A stretch of DNA of 64,000 nt, taken from positions 1-64,000 of IMG/VR virus record IMGVR_UViG_3300023174_003901; one strand, given 5' to 3'. The DNA is from a virus. Numbering within the stretch: position 1 is the first letter of the stretch; each line of letters begins with the position of its first letter. A program made the translations under genes and the position numbers. Of the stretch, positions 27,462 through 34,973 are shown one piece after another. The notes below the pieces were generated by a model, which was given only the letters and a program-made list of their open reading frames with translations, did no database searches and had not been told where the DNA came from.

Positions 27462-29591
27462 TTAGTTACGAGCGACCTGAATCATCTTTTGATTTTGGGA
27501 ATTGTTGGCTTTCATAAGTGCAATCAATTCATCCATTTTGGCTATTTGTATCACAGTTAAATCATTAGAGGTTCTGGCATTAGCAACAGCCGATGCTGTA
27601 TCAGCACTGGCGGTATTGACTCTAGCCGCACTGGGATCGATACCTTTTAAATTGGAAGAATAACTGTCTTTTGGTCCACTTTGTATGGCCGACATTAACT
27701 CACTGGCACTGATGTTGGCTTTGTTAGTGTTGTACCCATCATAACGTCCACGGCCTGACATGTCTTGTGGCAAACTGGCCCAGGTACCAGCAAGATTTTT
27801 CATCACCGAGGCTGAATCTTTTGTTCCGTATCCGGCTTGATTGATCAATTGCGATGCCAATAAATCTTGTGTGTGTTGATCAAATTTGGTTTTGTTTGGA
27901 TCCAGGCCGGCTTTTTTTGCTTGTTCAGCCAGTGTGGCAGCAATCATCTGATACTTGCCAACTGCTGTGCTAGGGCGACCACCCTTGATCATGGTACTCT
28001 GGAGTTGTTGCACCTCAGCAATGGTCATACCAGTTAAATTGGCTGTGCCACCTCCTACTAGAGCATTGTAGTTGCCTCCGCTTTCGCCTCGACCAATAAT
28101 GTCCAACAATGAAGATACATTGCCGCGACCTGTGCCTGCTGTGCCTGCTGAGCCTGTTCCAGGAAGTAGGTTGTTGGTAACACTTTCTACTGCGCCACTG
28201 AGTTTAGACATGCTCTTGGTTACAGGATTAACACCCTGATTGATCATATTCTGCAGGCCACGAGTAATTTCCATCTGCTCTTGTCGCATGCCCACTTGTG
28301 CTTTTGTTGCACCATCTAGATTTTCAATTTGATCTGCTTGTTGATCTCGAGCAATTCGATCCTGTTCAGCATAGGATTGTTGAAGACCTTTCACACGAAG
28401 TTTATTAATTCCCGCCATGGAACCAAACACTTCGTCAAAGCCTCCTACTTTGGCCAATCCGCTGAAGCCTCGCATTGCACTGCCGGCTCGTTCTACTCCT
28501 GCATCTAGGGTCTCGGCTGCATCAAAACTCTGACTGGCTACTCTCTGGAACAACTCGGGCATGACTCTAAACAACTGTTCGGCTTCTTTGCTAGAGCCTG
28601 CAAATCCAGTCATTGCACCAATTAGACCTGATCTCAATTCTTTTGGCGCCATATCCAGTAACTTCTGGTTCTGATCCATTTGATTTTCAAATGCTTTGGC
28701 CTGTGTTTCGTTTCCAGCCAGTCTGGCCTGTGCTGCCTTGTCTTCCAACTCCATCTGAACAGCAATAAATCGCTGTTCCTGCATTCTGGCTTCACGTTCT
28801 TGTTGCAGAGTTTCTGCGCTCTGTCCTGTGAGTTTGGTCAGCACATCTAGATTCTTGATGTATTCCGCGGCACCTTGTGTGAGTTCTGATGTGGTTTTAC
28901 GTTGTGCTGTGCCAGTTAGGGTTTGTATTCTAAGATAGCCACCCATGCCTTGATTGATTTGATCAACAGTCATGCCCATCCGCATGAATTCAGTCTGCAA
29001 CCCAGAACGCTGAATTCCTTTGGCCACGTTAGTAAATGCCATTGTGCCTTGATTGACAGTACCGCTCATCAAGGCCAACGACTCTGCATTCTGTTTGATT
29101 AGATTACCAAAGTCGCCCAGTTGTTCAATGTTGTAGCCAAAGTCCTGCATACTCCGGAACACACCTGTCATGCCCGATGCACTGGCTGCGCCAACTTTGC
29201 TGAGTGACTGATAACTTTCAAACAGTTTGTCACTTTGTTTGTTGACTTCTATAACATATCTGGCACCGGCTGTGACCACAGCGCCAATGATCTTGCCCAG
29301 TATACCAAATTTGGCCGCAAATGCATCAACAGCATCTGCTCCGGCTTTGATACTGTCATTGTATGTTGATGACCCTTGCTTGCCGTCTTTAAGAGCCTCG
29401 CCAAAACTCAATACACTAGTGCCCAGTTGCTTAAGGCTCTGGTTCAGTTGATAGGTGTAGTTTCGAATGCCAGCCTTGGCGTCAGCAAATGCATCGGCTG
29501 TTTCTCTGGTTACTCGACCAGTTCTCAGCAGTTCGTCGTTATACGCATCAAACGCGGCTTGGATTTCTTCAGGGGTCATTTGTGTGGCCAT
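27462..29591 (-). CDS. Tape-measure-like tail protein with lysozyme-like domain, 709 aa
   Basis: Most of the protein is helical and Q/A/G-rich with a hydrophobic stretch (FGILGKIIGAVVTAGARYVI, near residue 90), as in tail tape measure proteins. Residues about 510-620 carry a lysozyme/transglycosylase-like domain: IGRGESGGNYNAL holds the probable catalytic glutamate and STAVGKYQMIAATL is a typical second motif. It could cut the cell wall during DNA injection. The gene faces the gp26-like gene, and tape measure genes normally lie next to tail chaperones. T4's equivalent would be gp29 (590 aa), which has no such domain. I chose ATG 29591 (MATQMTPEEIQ) because GGTAAATA ends five bases before it; an upstream start would run into the divergent gene. 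Confidence 0.75.
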   Translation of the reverse strand: MATQMTPEEIQAAFDAYNDELLRTGRVTRETADAFADAKAGIRNYTYQLNQSLKQLGTSVLSFGEALKDGKQGSSTYNDSIKAGADAVDAFAAKFGILGKIIGAVVTAGARYVIEVNKQSDKLFESYQSLSKVGAASASGMTGVFRSMQDFGYNIEQLGDFGNLIKQNAESLALMSGTVNQGTMAFTNVAKGIQRSGLQTEFMRMGMTVDQINQGMGGYLRIQTLTGTAQRKTTSELTQGAAEYIKNLDVLTKLTGQSAETLQQEREARMQEQRFIAVQMELEDKAAQARLAGNETQAKAFENQMDQNQKLLDMAPKELRSGLIGAMTGFAGSSKEAEQLFRVMPELFQRVASQSFDAAETLDAGVERAGSAMRGFSGLAKVGGFDEVFGSMAGINKLRVKGLQQSYAEQDRIARDQQADQIENLDGATKAQVGMRQEQMEITRGLQNMINQGVNPVTKSMSKLSGAVESVTNNLLPGTGSAGTAGTGRGNVSSLLDIIGRGESGGNYNALVGGGTANLTGMTIAEVQQLQSTMIKGGRPSTAVGKYQMIAATLAEQAKKAGLDPNKTKFDQHTQDLLASQLINQAGYGTKDSASVMKNLAGTWASLPQDMSGRGRYDGYNTNKANISASELMSAIQSGPKDSYSSNLKGIDPSAARVNTASADTASAVANARTSNDLTVIQIAKMDELIALMKANNSQNQKMIQVARN

Positions 29592-29596
29592 AACTA

Positions 29597-29604
29597 TATT
29601 TACC
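29597..29604 (-). promoter_or_regulatory. Late promoter motif GGTAAATA before the tape-measure gene
   Basis: Minus-strand GGTAAATA is followed by five bases and the ATG at 29591. The whole divergent intergenic space is 23 bases and also holds the GGAGAA ribosome site of the rightward gene. Confidence 0.68.
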
Positions 29605-29614
29605 GGAGAAAAAT

Positions 29615-30454
29615 ATGCAACAACCCAATCCACTCAGTCAGTTCTTTAGACAACCAGCAATTCACATTCGATTGCCATCAGGGGGTAAATTCTATCCTAC
29701 AGGCAGTTTAAACATGCCGCCCAATGGAGAACTGCCTGTGTTGCCCATGACAGCAGTGGACGAAATAACCTACAGAACACCCGACGCACTGTTCAATGGC
29801 TCCGCCATAATTTCAGTTATTCAAAGTTGTGTGCCCAGCATTAGAGACCCCTGGGTCATGCCCAGTACAGACATCGATGCTGTGTTGGTTGCTATACGTA
29901 TTGCCAGTTTTGGACACGGCATGGATATTACCAGTAACTGCCCAAGTTGCAATCACCAGGAAGATCTCAAATTGGATTTGCGTGTGATCAATGATCAGAT
30001 TCGCCCAGGCAATTATGACATGAGTTTGACTATTGGCAATCTTGAATTTTACTTCAAACCCATAAGTTATCAAGACGTAAATCAAAATAATCAAACTCAG
30101 TTTGAACAACAACAAGCACTACGACTCATAGACAATGATCAAGTTGAAGAGTCAGTCAAACTAGAGCAATTGAATCGTAGTATGAAGATCATCAATGAAC
30201 TTACATTAAAAACTATTGCTCAAAGCATAGCGGCTATCAAAACTCCAGATGCACTAGTGACAGAAATTCAATATATCTTTGAGTTTCTCAACAACTGTGA
30301 CAGCAAACTATTTGGTCAGTTAAGAGACCATGTGATTGCACTCAAGCAAGCCAGTGAAATCAAACCTGTTGACTTAACTTGCCCTGAGTGTAGTCACAAG
30401 TACACACAACCATTTACCCTGGATATGGCAAGTTTTTTCGGGGACGCCTCCTGA
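29615..30454 (+). CDS. 26: gp26-like baseplate hub/tail assembly protein, 279 aa
   Basis: The protein resembles the T4 gp26 family (PF12322-type baseplate proteins): an N-terminal IRLPSGGKFYPTGSLNMPPN segment, two cysteine pairs CPSC (near residue 111) and CPEC (near 259) that probably bind zinc, and a C-terminal YTQPFTLDMASFFGD. A GGAGAA ribosome site fixes the start. In T4 gp26 is a baseplate hub component (208 aa). Its place next to the tape measure gene is also where tail assembly chaperones are found. Near the end the zero-frame codons AGT TTT TTC form a slippery heptamer T TTT TTC; the downstream ORF is open in the -1 frame, so a longer fused product may be made. Confidence 0.78.
   Translation: MQQPNPLSQFFRQPAIHIRLPSGGKFYPTGSLNMPPNGELPVLPMTAVDEITYRTPDALFNGSAIISVIQSCVPSIRDPWVMPSTDIDAVLVAIRIASFGHGMDITSNCPSCNHQEDLKLDLRVINDQIRPGNYDMSLTIGNLEFYFKPISYQDVNQNNQTQFEQQQALRLIDNDQVEESVKLEQLNRSMKIINELTLKTIAQSIAAIKTPDALVTEIQYIFEFLNNCDSKLFGQLRDHVIALKQASEIKPVDLTCPECSHKYTQPFTLDMASFFGDAS
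30434..30454 (+). other. Candidate -1 ribosomal frameshift site (T TTT TTC)
   Basis: The slippery heptamer covers 30433-30439 and is in the right phase for a -1 slip (codons AGT TTT TTC). The -1 frame is open from 30394 through the stop at 30667-30669. Just downstream, GGGG (30440-30443) could pair with CTCC (30448-30451) in a small stem; this is weak. Confidence 0.5.
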
Positions 30455-30480
30455 TCTCTAGCCCTGAAGAAATCAATCAG

Positions 30481-30669
30481 TTGATAGAGACCATGGACAA
30501 GGAATGTCAACAGATAAAACAAGAGGCGATAAAATTCAGTTGGTACATGAGAGGTGGATTAACCTATGATCAGGCCATGGCATTGAGTTTCAATGATCGA
30601 GAAGTGATTAGCAATCTAATCAAAGAGAATTTAGAAACTACCAAGAAGTCCGGATTACCATTCTTCTAA
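30481..30669 (+). CDS. Small ORF after gp26, probable frameshift extension
   Basis: The frame holds WYMRGGLTYDQAMALSFNDR and ends ETTKKSGLPFF. A small protein with YMRGG..Y and ETTKKSGLP-like endings follows gp26 in other marine T4-like phages, from memory. There is no good start: the candidates are TTG at 30481 and ATG at 30493, neither with a clear ribosome site. In-frame sequence upstream of 30481 is open without stop back to 30394, overlapping the end of gp26. The simplest reading is that it is translated mostly as a -1 frameshift fusion with gp26, as in tail assembly chaperone pairs of other long-tailed phages. Independent initiation cannot be excluded. Confidence 0.65.
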   Translation: MIETMDKECQQIKQEAIKFSWYMRGGLTYDQAMALSFNDREVISNLIKENLETTKKSGLPFF

Positions 30670-30687
30670 CAACATCTATCTGTTTCA

Positions 30688-30717
30688 AGACTTACTACGT
30701 AAGTCTGTTGTTTTCGC
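30688..30717 (+). terminator. Hairpin terminator after the gp26 unit
   Basis: AGACTTAC and GTAAGTCT pair perfectly around TAC, followed by TGTTGTTTTC, 18 bases after the stop codon at 30669. The T-run is short, so efficiency is uncertain. Confidence 0.65.
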
Positions 30718-30785
30718 TATCGCTCAACAACTGATTGTTTCTCTAACTATTTGAATTAAGTATCATCCAGATTATGTGGTCATAA

Positions 30786-30805
30786 TTCACCGTATGCACG
30801 GTGAA
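30786..30805. other. Perfect 8-bp hairpin of unknown role
   Basis: TTCACCGT and ACGGTGAA pair perfectly with the loop ATGC. No T-run follows on either strand, so it is not a typical terminator; it may be an RNA structure or protein-binding inverted repeat. Confidence 0.6.
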
Positions 30806-30854
30806 AATGAGAGCGCATCATCCGAGTGACAGCAGTCATCTATACTAATGAGAT

Positions 30855-30909
30855 TTATACTTTTTAAAAGTACAACTTCTTGCGAAATTATCTTTTTTAA
30901 AAGCACAAC
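30855..30909 (+). repeat. 22-bp direct repeat in non-coding region
   Basis: 30855-30876 and 30888-30909 match at 19 of 22 positions and share the core TTTTTAAAAG; the first copy also has an inverted repeat, ACTTTT/AAAAGT. The 33-bp spacing is close to three helical turns, so both copies would lie on the same DNA face. Confidence 0.6.
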
Positions 30910-31141
30910 GGAGGCGGTTGACCGGTACCCCCTACTCAAGATTCACATATCAACGGAACCCTAGTAACCCGATATAGATCCAAGTCCTATGAGCATGGGG
31001 TGTATCTTCTTCACAGAGCCCAAACCATTTGTTGCCTTAAGTTAGCAATTGCCTTTGACGCCCAAGTCTAAATATGGTATCTCACATATCCTCAATGGGG
31101 GTGAGCCAATACACTCACCACGTTGTCATGATCGCTGCCTA

Positions 31142-31570
31142 TTAAATTTTGTTTATGATGTGTGAGCCATGTACTCTAACTTGTATATGGCCGTTGTAAT
31201 AGTCTCGTGATTCCAATACTCGTCGGGCAAATTGTTCTCTTGCTTCGACATAACTACATTCAGATTTTGATCCGCAGTAGTAAAGTATTTCTCTGGTGAA
31301 GTTTTCGGTGCCTAGTTTGATTACGTCTGCGGTTAATTCTGGGCTTGACCCATAGTACTCTCTCCAATCACTGTCGATCTTGGAGCGTATCTTCTTCCGC
31401 TTTTTTGTGCCATTTTTGAGTTTGACTGTTTTTGTAGTTGTCTTACTAAATTTTGCTAATTTTTTGCCTATGTACTTGCGTCCAGTGAGATTACATGTGA
31501 TCAAGTAAACAAATCCAACACACTCTTCGGGCAACGTCTCAATTGGGGTATCTTGATATAGCCATGTCAT
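31142..31570 (-). CDS. GIY-YIG-like endonuclease, 142 aa
   Basis: The N-terminal GFVYLITCNLTGRKYIGKK matches a GIY-YIG start (GFVYL and KYIG), and a candidate catalytic glutamate lies in YVEAREQFARR. A lysine-rich insertion (TTTKTVKLKNGTKKRKK) separates strand 1 from WREYYGSS. It lacks the NUMOD DNA-binding repeats of the other GIY-YIG gene in the window. A free-standing homing endonuclease or a domesticated DNA nuclease are both possible. Upstream on the minus strand is GATAAATC, a weak late-like motif 11 bases before the ATG. It lies between the non-coding region and the SGNH-like gene. Confidence 0.7.
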   Translation of the reverse strand: MTWLYQDTPIETLPEECVGFVYLITCNLTGRKYIGKKLAKFSKTTTKTVKLKNGTKKRKKIRSKIDSDWREYYGSSPELTADVIKLGTENFTREILYYCGSKSECSYVEAREQFARRVLESRDYYNGHIQVRVHGSHIINKI

Positions 31571-31609
31571 GTGTTGTATGCGATTTATCCTTGCTGTATA
31601 GTTATCATT

Positions 31610-32413
31610 CTAAATATAAATTTTAATTTTTTCCGTCAGAAAATTTCCAAACGCTTTGTGACTTTTTGGTCCAGGATGAACACTATCATTGCCCTGATCC
31701 AGGAAAAAGTCAGTTCTAAATCCTTGATCCAGATTTAACCACTCCAGTGCCAATGCACCAGAATCTGCATAATCTGAATGAATCTTATCATATAATTCAA
31801 AATATTCATTGTCGTCTCTGGTATCAGCACTGAGCAGTTGCCGAGACATTGGCGTTGTATCACTGGGCACACGAGACGTCGAAACTTCGGGTATGAAATA
31901 GTTTTTGTCAATTCGCAATAGTGAATTTATAAAAAAAACTCCAACACCAAATTTTGTGGCAGTTTGATTTATCAAACTAGCATAACGAAAAACTTTTAAT
32001 AGATCATAATGACGATGATTTAGGTCAAAAAATCTATCTCCAATGTCTTGAACATACTTGCTTGATAGTATGATGTTGGGATGAACTTTACAATCATCCT
32101 GTACCCGTCCTCCGTTCTCAACATAAATTCTTGTTGGGTAAGTTTCGACACTGGGGTTCACCCAGATTCGCTTGGGTTGAGTGAATGCCACAAAAAGATA
32201 ACTGCATTTTTTGTTGATAATTGTATCCAAGGCAGATAAAAATATATCTTCATTGGTTGCACCATTTACTCCGGCATTGATCAACTGCTTGCTTGATAAT
32301 TCAGGTATTGACCGATGTACGATATTAACCCATAGGTTTGGATCAATCTGTTCTAGATCAAGCCCGCAGCCTTTGGTATAAGAACAACCACAAAAAACTA
32401 CACTATCAAGCAA
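31610..32413 (-). CDS. SGNH/GDSL-like hydrolase, 267 aa
   Basis: The N-terminus FCGCSYTKGCGL resembles SGNH block I, with Ser11 as nucleophile. GVNGATNEDIF gives the block II/III-like glycine and asparagine, and NDSVHPGPKSH near the C-terminus gives the Asp/His pair of block V. A serine esterase or deacylase acting on a sugar or peptide is likely; the substrate is unknown. The start is a TTG at 32413 which overlaps the end of gp46, placing block I near the N-terminus as is usual; no ATG fits. It is the last gene of the leftward gp47-gp46 operon. SGNH enzymes act in glycan modification in other systems, which may link it to the radical SAM genes; that is inference. Confidence 0.68.
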   Translation of the reverse strand: MLDSVVFCGCSYTKGCGLDLEQIDPNLWVNIVHRSIPELSSKQLINAGVNGATNEDIFLSALDTIINKKCSYLFVAFTQPKRIWVNPSVETYPTRIYVENGGRVQDDCKVHPNIILSSKYVQDIGDRFFDLNHRHYDLLKVFRYASLINQTATKFGVGVFFINSLLRIDKNYFIPEVSTSRVPSDTTPMSRQLLSADTRDDNEYFELYDKIHSDYADSGALALEWLNLDQGFRTDFFLDQGNDSVHPGPKSHKAFGNFLTEKIKIYI

Positions 32414-34169
32414 TTTCTACATCCGTGTTATAACTAGTGAAGCCGTTCTCTTTGATCACTTTGAGAATGTTCTCCACACGTCCGGCCAGTTCATCACGAT
32501 GTGACACAAGCCAGATACTCTTGTGACGCTCTCTGCTCATCTTTTTCAGCAAGGCCAGTGCATTCTCCACACCTTGTGTGTCTAGGCCGTTGTCAATCAG
32601 TTCGTCAATGAACAACAAGTTGATGGGTGAATACAAACTTTCCCATACATCACGGAATGCCCACGACATTGATAAAATCAGTCTGTTACGTTCACCTCGA
32701 CTCAAGTTGTCAAAGTCCAGTTCACGGCCCAGTTCTTCGATGCTCACAGTCAGATCGTTTTGGAACTTCACAGTGTGTGGCAGGCCAATACGATCCAGGT
32801 AGTGTGTGAGTCGTGCGTTTAGATAACTCAAATTTTGATCAATGATCTTCTTGCGTACAAAACTGTCTTTGCTTGTCAACAGTTTGAGCAGGAAGTCTTG
32901 ATGATCTTGCAAACGAGTGAGTTCATTCAGGGTGTCATATGACACAACTTGCAAGGCCTGGCCTTGCATGTCTGAGATTTGTTCTTCGTAAGGATCCACA
33001 TCTGCTTGACGTGCAGTTAAATCTTTGCGCAGGGTTTCTACAGTATTACGATGATTCAGTGCGTGTTCTAGCGAATCATAAAACACAGTGGGTGCAGTAC
33101 CTAATGTACCAATCTGGGCAACAGTATCTTCATGCCCTTGACGTTGTGTGTCGTTGGCCAAGAGTTGCAGTGCTGTTTCTTGTACCAAGGCCTGTTTGGC
33201 CTGCTTCAACTCATCCTGTTTGTCATCATGCAAGTCTTGTCCACATGAGTGACACTGGTGCGCATCCAGGGCCGTAATTTCTGTTTTGAGTTTATCTAAT
33301 AACTTGTTTAGTTTGGCACTATCTGAGTCAATTTGACGAATGTAACGGTTAGCATCGTCTAAGGCTTTTTTCTTCACATGAAATGCTTCTAGGTCTCTGT
33401 GTGATTGTACTTCAGCATCAATGTCTATGTGTTCAAGATCCGCAATGGCCTGTTCCAGTTTGCCCACATCTTCGTCACGCTTGGCTGTCCAAAGACGTTG
33501 ACGTTTACGCAGACTTTCGATCTGTTCTTCAATACGCTTGTTGGCTTCTTGAACAGCACGTATGCGGAACTCTTCTGCCTGAATAGCATCTTTGGTCTGC
33601 CGGTTGAGTTCCTTGATTGCATCAGCACGTTCTGATAGCAAGGTAATTCCCAGCAACTGTTCAATAATAGTTCGCTGATCATTGGCCTTCAAACTCAGGA
33701 ATGGTTCCGTATAAGTGTTCAAGGCCAGTACATGTTTGAACATGTCATGACTCATGTTCATCACACGCTCAATAGCGTCCTGTGTTTCACGACTGTCGCC
33801 TTGGGCTTCGTCTTCGGCAGCCTTGTGTTCGTTGTTGATGTAGAATCGCAACACATTGGGTTTACGTCCACGTTCAATTCTGTAATCTTGACTGTTGACA
33901 CTGAAGTCCAAACTGACCAGCATGTTTTTGCCATTGGTCTTGTTTACCAGATTGTCTTTGCGGATGTTACTCAGTGCTTGTCCATACAAGGCATAACTTA
34001 GAGCATTGATGATTGTGGTCTTGCCTGTGCCATTGCGTGATCCGTCACCGCCTAGATCCAAGTTTTCGCCTAGTACCAGAGTCAAGTCATTGCGGTCAAA
34101 GTCGATGCCTTGAGTGGCCGCACCCACACTCATAAAGTTTTTAACAGTTAAATTTTTAATTTGTATCAT
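32406..34169 (-). CDS. 46: Recombination nuclease ATPase subunit (gp46, SbcC/Rad50-like)
   Basis: Pairs with gp47 to process DNA ends for recombination-dependent replication and host DNA degradation. Walker A is GSRNGTGKTT at 43-52. A coiled coil on both sides surrounds a zinc hook CHSCGQDL near residue 306. The ABC signature LSRGERNRL is near 490, and Walker B INLLFIDELID near 520. Length 587 aa is close to T4 gp46 (560). In T4 gene 46 lies beside 47; here a 264-aa gene and a radical SAM gene lie between them. Confidence 0.96.
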   Translation of the reverse strand: MIQIKNLTVKNFMSVGAATQGIDFDRNDLTLVLGENLDLGGDGSRNGTGKTTIINALSYALYGQALSNIRKDNLVNKTNGKNMLVSLDFSVNSQDYRIERGRKPNVLRFYINNEHKAAEDEAQGDSRETQDAIERVMNMSHDMFKHVLALNTYTEPFLSLKANDQRTIIEQLLGITLLSERADAIKELNRQTKDAIQAEEFRIRAVQEANKRIEEQIESLRKRQRLWTAKRDEDVGKLEQAIADLEHIDIDAEVQSHRDLEAFHVKKKALDDANRYIRQIDSDSAKLNKLLDKLKTEITALDAHQCHSCGQDLHDDKQDELKQAKQALVQETALQLLANDTQRQGHEDTVAQIGTLGTAPTVFYDSLEHALNHRNTVETLRKDLTARQADVDPYEEQISDMQGQALQVVSYDTLNELTRLQDHQDFLLKLLTSKDSFVRKKIIDQNLSYLNARLTHYLDRIGLPHTVKFQNDLTVSIEELGRELDFDNLSRGERNRLILSMSWAFRDVWESLYSPINLLFIDELIDNGLDTQGVENALALLKKMSRERHKSIWLVSHRDELAGRVENILKVIKENGFTSYNTDVEIA

Positions 34170-34178
34170 GCTGATTGA

Positions 34179-34973
34179 TTATAGCAAATTATTTGCAAAA
34201 ACGCAAATATCTGCCCATTTTTCGTTTATTTTTTGATCACGAAAGTTTGGGTTGAACCAATCCATTTGATCATTGCCTGTTATCAAAGTACCAATGTAGG
34301 CAGTCTCTAGTATATCAAAATCCCTGCTGTTCAATAATATTTTTTGCACAAAATTTTGACGTAGGTTGAGATACCTTTTGTTGCGTTGACTTAGTAGACT
34401 GTACATATGGTCAAAGTGATCAACGTCAAATTGTTCCAATTTTAAAAATTTACTTTTAAGCAGATCTCGGTTTTCAAATTCCGCATATTCTACATTCAAA
34501 AAAGATGGATCTGTGAATATAGATTGTGTTTTAAAAAAAGTGTTTTGGTCCAGCAGTAAAAAATAAAAATATTCAATAGCGGCATTTTTACGGTATTGAT
34601 AATCTCGGTGATCAGTAAGGTCGTAAGTTTTAAACAAATGTTCAAGCATAAAATTAAACGCTTTTGTTCCTGATGCTTTGGTTTCTAGATCTTCTATCAG
34701 TGAGTCCACCGATATACCTACTCCGTCAGTCTTTTCCAAAAAGTTATACAAAAACCAAACAAAGTTTTGGTCATTGACGTAGGTGTTTATAGTGTCAGCA
34801 GGAAAAACAGCAGTACCGAAATCAATGTCATTCTTGTCGAGACACTGGTATCTACTTTGTTTGCACAAAAAATTGTGTTCAAGATCTAGAGAAAATGTTG
34901 ACTCTGGATCAAGTGCGGCACTCAACCAGTTTCGATACAATCCCGGTAATCCCAGAAGCAAAGGTTTTGTCAT
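34179..34973 (-). CDS. Unknown protein between radical SAM gene and gp46, 264 aa
   Basis: Starts at an ATG overlapping the stop of the radical SAM gene (ATGA), so the two are coupled. The opening KPLLLGLPGLYRNWLSAAL has a strand-glycine-rich-turn-helix look, vaguely like the P-loop start of sulfotransferase-type folds, but the sequence is too diverged to assign. The rest is aromatic- and acid-rich, with two cysteines (CKQSRYQC) near residue 37-44. There is no signal peptide or membrane helix. Its strict coupling suggests that it works with, or is a substrate of, the radical SAM enzyme; that is inference. Confidence 0.75.
   Translation of the reverse strand: MTKPLLLGLPGLYRNWLSAALDPESTFSLDLEHNFLCKQSRYQCLDKNDIDFGTAVFPADTINTYVNDQNFVWFLYNFLEKTDGVGISVDSLIEDLETKASGTKAFNFMLEHLFKTYDLTDHRDYQYRKNAAIEYFYFLLLDQNTFFKTQSIFTDPSFLNVEYAEFENRDLLKSKFLKLEQFDVDHFDHMYSLLSQRNKRYLNLRQNFVQKILLNSRDFDILETAYIGTLITGNDQMDWFNPNFRDQKINEKWADICVFANNLL

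Larger units (their letters stand above)
30670..31141. other. 472-bp non-coding region
   Basis: No plausible coding ORF, tRNA cloverleaf or promoter of confidence was found. It holds a terminator-like hairpin (30688-30706), a perfect 8-bp hairpin (30786-30805) and a 22-bp direct repeat (30855-30876 and 30888-30909). It separates the rightward gp26 transcription unit from the leftward gp46/47 operon, so both transcripts converge here. Confidence 0.7.

Noticed and set aside
30918-31010. Group I intron core
   Set aside because: Short resemblances (CCCTAGTA, GATATAG) are present, but no full pairing set could be traced and no gene is interrupted; only noted as a possible remnant.
30670-31141. 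tRNA gene
   Set aside because: No anticodon stem with a matching T-arm (GGTTCRANYCC) and acceptor stem was found on either strand.
31610-31618. CTAAATA on the plus strand
   Set aside because: No rightward gene lies downstream; it is the AT-rich end of the SGNH-like gene.
33383-33635. Plus-strand ORFs inside gp46
   Set aside because: They are opposite the coiled-coil region of a firmly identified gene.
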